A stretch of 11,699 nucleotides of DNA from Auxenochlorella pyrenoidosa (taxonomy: Eukaryota > Chlorophyta > Trebouxiophyceae > Chlorellales > Chlorellaceae): assembly GCA_001430745.1 (NCBI GenBank), contig KQ482032.1, forward strand, positions 53,629 through 65,327. Reading direction: 5' to 3'. This document shows, in pieces, positions 1 through 6,971 of the stretch. Positions within the stretch are counted from its first letter, which is position 1, and each line of letters starts with the position of its first letter. Under the pieces are notes generated by a model. It worked only from the letters and a program-made list of their open reading frames with translations. It was not told the origin of the DNA and made no database searches. Position numbers and translations under genes: made by a program.

Positions 1-3000
1 CAGCCCAGGAGCAGCCGTCGCACGCACTTCGGCCGGTCGCGCAGGGTATGCCAAGGCGCGCAGGCGCGGGGCCGGGCGGGGCGGGGCGCTGCAGGTGCAG
101 TCCCCCATCTCTGGCGGCATCACCGGAGAGCAAGCAGGCTTGCTGAAGGACTCAGCCCTGCGGCAGCCTGCCTGCCTGGCCCCCATGTCCCCACCTGCGC
201 GGCCCAGGTCTCCTGGTCTGCCGCCCAGCGGGCCCAGTCGCTGCTGGGTGGGCGCGCCGTAATGTAGCCGGTCAGGGGGTCCGTCTCCAGGCCCTGCACA
301 GCAAGGGGGAGGGCGGGGTGGGGCAGGGACCAGACACACGTGGGATGGGCACAGCTGCATGGCCATGTTGGCATAAGGACAGCGTCAGTCGCCATAACGA
401 GGCATAGGAGGCATAGGAGGAGCAGGAGGCCAGTGTAAGCGGTGGCGGCGGGGGCGGCACGCCGCACCTTTGTCCCGTCGACCTTGTGCCGCAGCGCCTC
501 GCGCTCCCTGTCGCCGTTGCCCGCCAGCAGCTCGCCCGACGACGGCGCGGGGCCCAGCCGCGGCGCCGTGCGCTGCAGCAGGCCCAGGAAGGCGCCGCAG
601 GCGGCGTCCCACAGCATCACCCCCTTGGGGGAGGCCGACCACACCAGCTGGCCGTCGGCGGGGCACACCAGGCGCAGCACGGGGCCGCCGTGTGCGCGCT
701 CGCCGTACCCCTTGCGCAGCTCGCGGCAGCGCGGGGGGGAGGGTGCTCCGCCAGCAGCGCGGGGGCGCCCAGCTCCCACACCCTGCGGCCGGGGGGGGGG
801 GGGGGGCAAGTCTGGGCAGCGTGGCAGACGCATGCAGCAGGGCATGCGAGCCGCAACCTGCATGCCTGAGAGGGCTGCCTGGGCGCGAGCAGCGGCCTGC
901 AGAAGGCCCCACCAGCGGCTGCCAGCCCGCGGCACCGCGCCTGGTGCCCCGGCGAGACCTGCGCCCCGGGGTGCCGGCCCCACCTGACGTTGCCGCGCGA
1001 CGAGCCCGTCCACAGCTCGCCCTGCGGCGTGCGGCACATGGCGGTGACGTGGCCCACCCGGTAGGCCTGGAACATGTGCACGCGGTGCGCTGCGTTGAGC
1101 GGCATGCTGGGTGGTCCGGCAGTGCTGTAGGCTGCAGGGAAGGTGGGAGAGATGGGAAGGGGGTGTAAACGGGCGGGGGTGCGGCCCAGAGGGCAAGCAG
1201 AAGGCTGGAGCAGCCGGACCAGGTGTGGCACGCAGAGGGGCTTGCAAGCACAGCTCTTGTGCTCTCGTCAGCAAAGCACTCCCGGCTACTGATAGTGGGC
1301 TCGTCCTGCCCGCGCCACGCTCGCTTCTCACTGCCCTGCACCCTGGCACGCCTCCTCGCGCTGCTCACCATACACCCAGCCCTCCTTGTCCGCCACCCAC
1401 AGCAGGCCCGCGGGCTCGTCCACCAGCAGGCAGGCAGCCGGGCGCTGCTTGTCGGTGGCGGCCACTTCCACCGCGGGCGCGGCGTCGGGGTCCTCTGTGG
1501 GCGCGTCGCGCTCCACCACATGTGTAACCATCATGTCGGACATCAGCCGGGCCAGGCCGTTGCGCCCGGGCTGCAGCAAGGGGCAGGGGTGTAGAGGGCA
1601 GGGCGCAGGCATGGTGCGTGCAGGGTGCCTGCAGGCTAGCAGGGCTCCCGCAGGCAGATGCTGGCAACCCAGCCTGTGCTGGGGGGAGCAGCCGCAGCAG
1701 CACGACGGGAGCTGGTGTCCGGCACAGGGGCAGCGGTAGCCAGACAGGATGACGCGCGCCTGCCCCTGCCAGCCATGCTGGAAGCGCGGGCTGCCGGTCG
1801 GCATGCCCACCTTGCCGGCCTGCTTGGCCTCCTCCTGAACGTCTGTGGGCCGCCGCATGTTGCCCTCTGCCCGCCCCCACTGCAGCAGGCCGCCGTTCAC
1901 AGCGGGTCCAGCAAACAGCGAGCCGTTGGCTGCCGCCAGCATGGTGAGCTTGGCAGACACCTTGGGCTGCAGAGGCGGCAGGCGCGCCTCGAACGCAACC
2001 GGCGCCTCCAAGGGGGCTGCAGGTGAGGAGGCGGGTGCGCATCGTCAACAAGGTACTCAGAAAGCACGGTTCATAAATGGCAGGTTGGCCGTGGTGCAAT
2101 CTCCATGCCGTCAGTGACCTCTCAGACTCGCAACTCTGCAAGCCCCAGGCCCCCCCCCCACCACACACACGCACTGGTGTTCACGCGCGGAGAGCCCCTC
2201 TTGCTGCTGCCGTGGCTGGTCACCCCGAGGCTGCGGGACAGGCGGCGCTGCACAAAGGCGGCCCCAGCATCGGTGGCCGCTGGCCCAGGCTCCGCGCCCG
2301 CCGCCTCGCAGGTGCTGCTGGTGGTGGCGGCGCCGTGCGAGGCGGCCCGCTCTTGCAGCGCCTTCAAGCCAAAGAGGTCATCATCATCGTCGGCTGTCGA
2401 CAGCAGAGGTGCAGCAGCCGCGGCAGAAGCTGCAACGGTGGCAGGCGGGGGTGGCGCTGCGGGGGCAGTCCCTGGCGCGTCCGATCCCAGCAGGTCGCCG
2501 CTGGCGTGAAGAGGGCTGACGCCGCCCGGGGCTGCACCCTGGGGTGCCGCATCCTCCTGCTGCTGCCCCTGCTGTTGCGGCTGCTCCTGCTGCTGCTGCT
2601 GCTGCTGCTGCGCTGCAACCGCCGCAGCAGCTGCCTGTTGCGTCGCCGACCCGATGCGCGGTGGCGGCAGCGGCGCGCCATGCATCGCCAGCCAGCTGGA
2701 AGCGTGCAGAGCCGCCGCAATGTTTTCGGGCGTGAAGGGGAAGCCCGACTGCGCCAGCGCGATCAGGCGCAGCACCTGAGCAAAGCGGTGGCGCGTCAGG
2801 CCCTTGCCCTCGCGTGCAATCACCTCGGGGCTCTTCACCAGCTGCCAGATCTGCGGGGCAGGCAGGGCAGCAATGCCAGGCTGTGGGGGGAGCGTCGCAC
2901 ACAACAGCTGTCAAGCACTCCAGCCCTAATGGATGGCGGTTGAGTTCATCTGAACTGTTATGATGTTTGCCTCTCGTCACTGCACCCCACCACACGCCCC

Positions 3001-3428
3001 TCCTGGCGGCGCACCTTGCTGAGGTCTGCCGGCGCCAGCCCCGAGGTGAGGAAGAAGGTGCGCGCCTCGCTGTCTGCCACGCGGCCATCCCCGTCCTTGT
3101 CCGCCTCCTGGAACCAGGCATCCACCACGTTGTCAGGCACGCCGTCCACCGAGCAGGGCCGGGGCGCGGCCTCGTGGACAGGCGGCACTCCAGCAGGACT
3201 TGAGGCAGCTGGCTTGGGCGCGCTGCTGCCCTGCCGCATGGGCGCATGCCCGGGCTTCCGGCTGCTGGCTATCTCGGCCGGCAGCAGGTCCTGCAGGCAT
3301 GGCAGGCGCAGGCGGGTTTCGGTTGCGGCTGCTTGGCGGCACCGCTGCGCGCCCCCGCAGCGCTGGTCCCCCAAGGCAACCAACGCACCCCAACGCGCCC
3401 AGACTTCGCTCACATCGAAGCCACCCAT
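1..3428 (-). CDS. FRA3-like WD40 inositol-polyphosphate 5-phosphatase with N-terminal EH domain (partial: C-terminus off left edge)
   Basis: Proposed exons, transcribed leftwards: 3428-3414, 3290-3015, 2850-2175, 2016-1811, 1570-1369, 1131-984, 782-468, 293-195; a ninth probably starts near 88 but its frame is unclear. The start is ATG 3428-3426 (MGGFD). Residues about 58-160 form an EH domain: a helix, an EF-hand loop DKDGDGRVADSE at 69-80, then FFLTSGL and IWQLV. A low-complexity Gln/Ala/Pro linker follows, with DDDDDLFG. From about residue 320 come WD40-like blades: GSLFAGPAVNGGLLQWG, ACLLVDEPAGLLWVADKEG, GELWTGSSRGNVRVWEL and LVWSASPKGVMLWD. The order and wording of these blades match the propeller of plant FRA3/5PTase12-14. 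That family dephosphorylates inositol phosphates or phosphoinositides with a catalytic domain after the propeller, which is not in view. The 5-phosphatase assignment therefore rests on the propeller alone. Another WD40/EH scaffold protein is possible. Exon 7 needs one extra base to stay in frame. Confidence 0.68.
733..739 (-). other. Apparent one-base frame break in a C7 homopolymer of exon 7
   Basis: On the minus strand the exon enters as VWELGAPALLAEHPPP and must leave as CRELRKGYGERAHGGPVLRL, which lies in a different frame. The two meet at a run of seven C (seven G on the plus strand). One more C restores both the frame and the phase of the next splice site. No intron fits in between. A sequencing error in a homopolymer is the simplest explanation; a real frameshift allele is the alternative. 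Confidence 0.6.
791..806 (-). repeat. C16 homopolymer forming a polypyrimidine tract
   Basis: Sixteen G on the plus strand read as sixteen C on the minus strand, directly before the acceptor GGCCGCAG of exon 7 of the EH/WD40 gene. It appears to act as the pyrimidine tract. Homopolymer length here is prone to sequencing error. Confidence 0.8.
2587..2610 (-). repeat. (CAG)8 coding repeat, polyglutamine
   Basis: Eight perfect CTG units on the plus strand read as eight glutamines in exon 3 of the EH/WD40 gene. They sit in a longer Gln/Ala/Pro-rich stretch (about 2550-2640) between the EH domain and the propeller. This is a flexible linker and a likely site of length variation. Confidence 0.85.
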
Positions 3429-3805
3429 GTTGGCCAGGGCTGCCCTCACGCAGCCCTGCCAGTCAGGGCTCGCGCCCTCCCGCTGCGGCGGGTTGATAGA
3501 GGTGAAGTGACGACGGAGGCACTAAGACGCGCTGTGATGGGCTGGATCACTCGAATAGCCAGCAAGGCGTCCGCTTGCGACCTGTGCGAAATCGGTTCCT
3601 GCTGTTTCGCAGGGCTTGCCAACAGCACCGTCCAGCTGCTCAGCCCTCTACAGTGCGGATGCACTTTGCTGATCAGCCAGGAAGAGGCGGAAACAAGGGC
3701 CCTCGAGCGCGGAGCAGCCGCAGCACGGCGAGCATAATGGTGCGAAGAGGAAGTGCACGATCGGATCAGCTGATCAAAGGCTCTACAAGTTCACAACATC
3801 TCAGA
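3429..3805. promoter_or_regulatory. Divergent promoter region between the EH/WD40 gene and the thioredoxin gene
   Basis: This 377-base gap separates two start codons that face away from each other, so both promoters and 5' UTRs should lie here. I see no convincing TATA box. The one clear element is a 12-base perfect palindrome GATCAGCTGATC at 3764-3775, about 30 bases before the thioredoxin ATG. The GC content is lower than in the flanking exons. No further coding potential is supported. Confidence 0.5.
3764..3775. promoter_or_regulatory. 12-bp perfect palindrome GATCAGCTGATC
   Basis: A self-complementary 12-mer with a CAGCTG (E-box-like) core lies between the divergent genes and close to the thioredoxin start. 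It could be a dimeric transcription-factor site. Function is inferred from position and symmetry only. Confidence 0.3.
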
Positions 3806-4898
3806 ATGGCATCGGTGGTAAACGCTTTGGGACTGGAAGTGAGAAACCTCGTCCTCCCAGCACTCTTTGATGGCTGCCAGCGCCCTTGTCGCACTTATCG
3901 CATGTGCCTCAAATCTGCATCAGTGAAGCCCCGCCCTATCTCGCTGCAGGGCGTCCAGCTGCAGGCGGGCAGCGGCACTGCGCCTGCAGACGAGGCGCTG
4001 GCGGGCAAGTTCGTCGCCCTCTACTTCTCTGCTCATTGGTCAGTGGTTGTGGTAATCTTGGGCGCATCACTGTCAAAGCTTTTGGTACACTCAAACATGT
4101 GCAGCCGTGTTTGGCCTCTAATGCCTATGAGTGCAGCGCGCTCAGGTGCCCACCTCCCCATGTCCAGTTCAGGTGCCCCCCATGCCGCGGCTTCACCCCA
4201 GTCCTGGCAGAAGTATACCAGCGACTGCGGCAGCAGGGCAAAGAGTTCGAGGTGGTTTTTGTGTCGGCAGACCGCAGCAAATCGCAATTCGAGGTGCGAC
4301 CGGATGGCCGGGTTAGCTGGCCGCTGGGAAGCCTTCATCCACGGCCCCCCACTTTGTTGAGAGCAACGTTCTCCTCTAGATACTGCACGTTGTCAACACC
4401 ACAGCTCCCCATGTGCTGCCGCGCAGGAATATTTCGCCCAGATGCCCTGGCTGGCCGTGCCTTTTGAAGACGCGTCCCTGCAGCGGCGGCTCAGCGAGCG
4501 CTTTGGTGTGCAGGGCATCCCGCGGCTTGTCATCCTAGGCCCAGATGGCGCGGTCGTAGCGCATGATGCACGCGCGGCTGTGATGGCGGACCGAGCGGGG
4601 GACGGCTTCCCTTGGGCGGGAGCCGCAGGGCCGACCGGGCTGGCAGCGTGAGCGGGCAGGGCGGTCCAGATGTGCGGTGTCGATGCTTGGCCGGTTGCCC
4701 GAAGCGTCAGCTGCCCTTCTGCCACCCGGCTTCCTGCATCTGACCACCCTGCGCTGCTCTTGCTGCGCCTGCACTGGATCCCAAGCAGTTTGTTTGCTTC
4801 CGCTCCCCTGCAGGCTGCTGTCCAGCCCCCGCGGCCTGCTGCTGCTGTTCATGCTGCTGTGGTGGCTGTCCCAGTGGTTCACCAAGCGGCAGAGCTGA
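3806..4898 (+). CDS. Nucleoredoxin/tryparedoxin-like thioredoxin with C-terminal membrane anchor
   Basis: Five exons, 3806-3838, 3950-4038, 4173-4293, 4427-4647 and 4814-4898, give 182 residues with all splice phases consistent. The ATG at 3806 has A at -3 and G at +4. The fold is thioredoxin: LYFSAHWCPPCRGFTP puts the redox pair at Cys42 and Cys45, FEVVFVSADRS is the following strand, and GIPRLVIL holds the cis-proline at 113. WCPPC plus the FSAHW context is typical of nucleoredoxin and tryparedoxin, which reduce disulfides in protein partners. The codon for Trp41 is split by intron 2, next to the active cysteine. The last exon adds a hydrophobic stretch at about 163-177 (LLLLFMLLWWLSQWF) ending in TKRQS, which looks like a tail anchor that would leave the redox domain in the cytosol. 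There is no signal peptide. The gene faces the EH/WD40 gene divergently and RPABC4 convergently. The substrate is unknown. Confidence 0.85.
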
Positions 4899-4927
4899 AT
4901 TCCTGTTGTCAGCGAGCGGCCCGACGT

Positions 4928-4932
4928 TTACA
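4928..4932 (-). terminator. TGTAA poly(A) signal, RPABC4 gene
   Basis: On the minus strand this reads TGTAA, about 230 bases after the proposed RPABC4 stop at 5164-5162. If it is used, the 3' UTRs of RPABC4 and the thioredoxin gene overlap almost completely. Confidence 0.4.
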
Positions 4933-5144
4933 GGAGGCCGAAAGGAGGTCGTGGATTGGGTCAAGGCACATGGGTGGTCATGGAGTAAGGGGAGGCCTAT
5001 GTGTCTGCTGGGTGCGCTGCTGTGAAATGTAGTGTACACGGGACGCCTGGCGGTTCGCGGCCCGCAGCAGCCACTGCTTGCTGCCTACATGTTCCTGCCG
5101 ACTGTTATTCGCTCGCTCTCATCGCTCTTTTTCTCTCTGTCTGG

Positions 5145-5149
5145 TGTAA
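5145..5149 (+). terminator. TGTAA poly(A) signal, thioredoxin gene
   Basis: TGTAA is the usual green-algal polyadenylation signal. This is the first one after the thioredoxin stop codon (4898), giving a 3' UTR of about 260 bases. Confidence 0.4.
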
Positions 5150-5161
5150 GGCCGCCTCAGG

Positions 5162-5403
5162 TCATCTGCACGGGGAGGAGCGCGTCGGCAGCAGGGCAGG
5201 TTGAGAAGGGCCAGCCACAGGCAGGCAGTGTGGATATGCTGTTGGCATGCAGAGCGCGCCTGGGCCTCAGATTAGCATGACCATGTTTTCAGCCTGTGTT
5301 GACTCAGCAGACCGTTGTGAGAAGTTAAGGTAATCATCACAGGGCCCATGTGCAAGTGCTGCAGCAAACAGCAGGCAGAGTGCCCGGGGTGGCAGGGCAG
5401 GCA

Positions 5404-5434
<31 letters not shown>

Positions 5435-6387
5435 TGTGGCAGCAGAGGCCTCAGAAACACCATGTTGTCAGCCTGAGTGACTCAGCAGACCGTTGTGAGA
5501 TAATTGTAAGGCATTCATCACAGAGCCAGTTGGTGCGGCTTGCAGCAGATGCACCAAAACGAGGCAGCAGCAGTTCCAGAGGGAGCGACGGCAAGCGGCC
5601 TCAGTAATGACCAAGTTCTCAGCCTGTGGTTATCTAAGCAGACCGTTGTGAGAAAGATTGAGGTAGCTCATCCGCGGCCAGCGTCGTAATGCAGCACTGG
5701 ACAGAACGGCAAGCAGCGGCGGGCAGATGGTGCAGCGGCCGGACAGGTCTCGGATTAGCATGACCAAGTTTTCAGCCTGTGCTTTCTAGCTCAGCAGACC
5801 GTTGTGAGAAGTTAAGGTAAATCGTCCTCGACCAGGGCATGGAGATGAGCAGCAAGAGAAGCAGCGAAAGCTCACCGTGGGCGGCCGCCGACCTTGGCCA
5901 GGCAGCAGCACAGGGAGGTGCGCCGTGAGCAGCAACAGCAAGCAGTTTGAAAAATCAGGGCAGCCACGACTTGCCTGGCCTCGTACTGCACCACCCGCTT
6001 GGTGCGCTTCTTGTACAGGATGCGGTAGCCGCACTCGCGGCAGCGGATGACATCGCCAGGCTTGAGCGTGTTCTCCGCTCCGCAATCGCCGCAGATGTAG
6101 GCAGTCGCCGGCTGTGCCAGGCGAGGGAGGGAGGCCAACGGGCAACTGTGCACGGCCTGTGACAGAAAGAGTGCTTTGTGCTGCCCGCTCCCAGGCATGG
6201 GTCGTGCAAGGGCTGTTGCAGGAGGGGCCGTCCCACAACGGCAGCACGTTGCCTGACGGCGTGACGGCGGTGGCGGCAGCATGCACTGCTCTGGAAGCCC
6301 CCGCTTGATGGCGGGCCCTGCTGTCCGGCCCTGTCGCACCTGCACGCTGCTCATGGAGGCAGCGCCATAGCCGGGCGCTGCCTGCAT
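5162..6387 (-). CDS. RPB12: RPABC4 / RPB12, zinc-ribbon subunit shared by RNA polymerases I, II and III
   Basis: The core exon 6111-5975 encodes [17 protein letters not shown] and [17 protein letters not shown], the C-x2-C...C-x2-C zinc ribbon that defines this very small subunit. Exon 1 ends at 6340 (MSSVQ, donor CAG/GTGCGA). The ATG at 6354 gives 51 residues. The in-frame ATG at 6387 adds eleven residues ([11 protein letters not shown]) and has a better context (G at -3), so the start is open; the span includes it. Family members end in (E/D)AR. Here exon 2 stops at GCC-AG followed by GCAAGT, a textbook GC-type donor. An acceptor TGCAG at 5170-5166, after a pyrimidine tract, joins A-TGA, so the protein ends EAR-stop exactly as expected. 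The resulting 809-base intron contains four snoRNA-like units. Reading through the donor instead would add about 34 Cys/Arg-rich residues unlike the family. Confidence 0.88.
5280..5346 (-). ncRNA. Box C/D snoRNA, U35/snR73-like, copy 1
   Basis: On the minus strand the unit reads: box C GTGATGA (5340-5334); the guide TCTCACAACGGTCTG (5322-5308); an internal D'-like CTGA (5307-5304); then the final D box CTGA (5292-5289). By the rule that the fifth base before the D/D' box marks the methylated nucleotide, the guide points to the first C of UAGACC in 25S rRNA. That is the site of yeast snR73 and human U35 (yeast C2959, placed from memory through the A-loop register). Ends are approximate and the terminal stem is weak. 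Boxes are intact, so this copy is probably functional. Confidence 0.72.
5404..5430. repeat. (CAG)9 microsatellite in snoRNA spacer
   Basis: Nine perfect CAG units lie between snoRNA copies 1 and 2. They explain the longer spacing there (179 against about 152) and open a spurious polyglutamine frame on the plus strand. Confidence 0.9.
5458..5528 (-). ncRNA. Box C/D snoRNA, U35/snR73-like, copy 2
   Basis: Box C GTGATGA at 5521-5515, the same 15-base guide at 5500-5486, D' CTGA at 5485-5482 and D CTGA at 5471-5468, all on the minus strand. Flanks CACCA (upstream of C) and TGGTG (downstream of D) could form a short terminal stem. The bases between boxes differ from copy 1 while the guide is identical, which suggests selection on the guide. 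Confidence 0.72.
5607..5680 (-). ncRNA. Box C/D snoRNA-like unit, copy 3 (weakened boxes)
   Basis: The guide is identical to the other copies (5653-5639) and the D box CTGA is intact (5622-5619). Box C is CGGATGA (5674-5668), one base from the TGATGA core. The internal D' has changed to CTTA (5638-5635). It may be less active or decaying. Confidence 0.55.
5758..5833 (-). ncRNA. Box C/D snoRNA-like unit, copy 4 (degenerate box C)
   Basis: The guide (5809-5795), D' CTGA (5794-5791) and D CTGA (5775-5772) are intact. The box C position reads GGACGA (5827-5822), two changes from TGATGA. The 3' flank GGTCATGCTAATC is shared with copy 1, so the duplicated unit is longer than the RNA. This is the copy nearest the donor site and could be a pseudo-snoRNA. 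Confidence 0.5.
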
Positions 6388-6971
6388 TGCTGCTGGGTGC
6401 CGGTGACGGAGTCTGGAAGGGCCGAGAGAGCCTAAGGTTTGAAGAATCAAGCCGAAACAATGCAGGGGTTGTTTGCCGGTGTGCAGGAGCGCGCCTCTAA
6501 GTGCGGCGCTCCTCCCTTCCTCCTTAGTGCATGGAAGACGGGCTGCGACCCCTCCTTGTCTCTTTACATTCTCTAACTATTTGCGATCGTTCGATCGATC
6601 ACTAGAATTGCCTGGCGGCCCCAGGGAGCGCCCGTACTCCAGACGCGCTTTTTGGTTTCTTAGCCCTGCTTGCACAGCGGCCTCGGCGCTCCCGATCACA
6701 AGGGCTGCACTTAATAGCGGCACTGGTCCCCTTGCCACGCCGCCAGCAGGGTCATCCAGGGGTGACCACTCCTGCGCCGCCAGCGCCGCTGGCAAGTGCC
6801 GAGCACCACGTGCTATCCAAGTGCAGAGGCTGCCAGCTGCAGCAGAGCAGCCTTAGCAGGTTGTCAACGACCAGCTCACAGCATCCCACCTTGTTTGCAC
6901 CTGGCGTACGCGGCACCTTCCCAGCTGCCAGCACAGGCGCCGCCCGGGTCGGCAGCAGCTAGCGCGGCGCT
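6388..6971. promoter_or_regulatory. Divergent promoter region between RPABC4 and the sugar transporter
   Basis: This 584-base gap lies between two genes pointing outwards and should hold both promoters. An AT-richer patch near 6561-6605 contains a hairpin-capable CGATCG-TT-CGATCG at 6584-6597. No clear TATA box or coding segment is seen. The transporter ATG at 6972 has G at -3 and G at +4. Confidence 0.45.
6584..6600. promoter_or_regulatory. CGATCG-TT-CGATCGATC inverted repeat
   Basis: Two self-complementary CGATCG hexamers are separated by TT and followed by a further GATC, inside a divergent promoter. The element could be a dimer-binding site. No function can be assigned. Confidence 0.25.

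Larger units (their letters stand above)
5266..5833. repeat. Four-copy tandem array, period about 150-180 bases
   Basis: The D-box positions 5289, 5468, 5619 and 5772 give spacings of 179, 151 and 153. Each unit opens with a GCCTCAG or CTCGG/TTAGCATGACC-type flank and carries the shared core CAGACCGTTGTGAGA. Spacers are diverged and CAG/GGC-rich. The pattern indicates local tandem duplication of a unit somewhat larger than the snoRNA itself. Confidence 0.85.
5166..5974 (-). other. GC-AG intron of RPABC4 hosting the snoRNA cluster
   Basis: The donor is AG/GCAAGT at 5974 and the acceptor TGCAG ends at 5166, preceded by a C/T-rich run. This is the only acceptor outside the snoRNA units that gives the family-typical last residue Arg plus an immediate stop. 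A competing TAG/A acceptor at 5634 gives the same peptide but lies inside snoRNA copy 3. Apart from the snoRNAs the intron holds CAG-rich spacers and no coding potential. Confidence 0.6.

Noticed and set aside
1..110. Definite ninth exon of the EH/WD40 gene
   Set aside because: An acceptor near 89 is plausible, but none of the frames gives recognisable family sequence in the short stretch before the edge, so frame and boundary stay open.
984..990. Alternative donor AAC/GTCAGG that would avoid the frame break in the WD40 gene
   Set aside because: It replaces the well-formed blade end VRVWELG with low-complexity Gly/Ala/Arg/Pro sequence. A homopolymer indel is the better explanation.
5350..5607. 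Small plus-strand frame with polyglutamine (about 85 codons)
   Set aside because: It is produced by the CAG microsatellite between snoRNA copies and shows no protein-like sequence otherwise.
5630..5635. Alternative RPABC4 acceptor TAG/A giving Arg-stop
   Set aside because: It lies inside snoRNA copy 3 and overlaps its D' position; the 5166 site has a better pyrimidine tract and leaves all copies intact.
5280..5830. Regularly spaced repeats as a CRISPR array
   Set aside because: The repeats vary in sequence, spacers are over 90 bases and related to each other, and the setting is a eukaryotic intron. Box C/D features explain the conserved blocks.
5872..5974. Read-through extension of RPABC4 past EAR
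   Set aside because: The added Cys/Arg-rich residues are not seen in this subunit family, and a perfect GC donor sits at the expected C-terminus.
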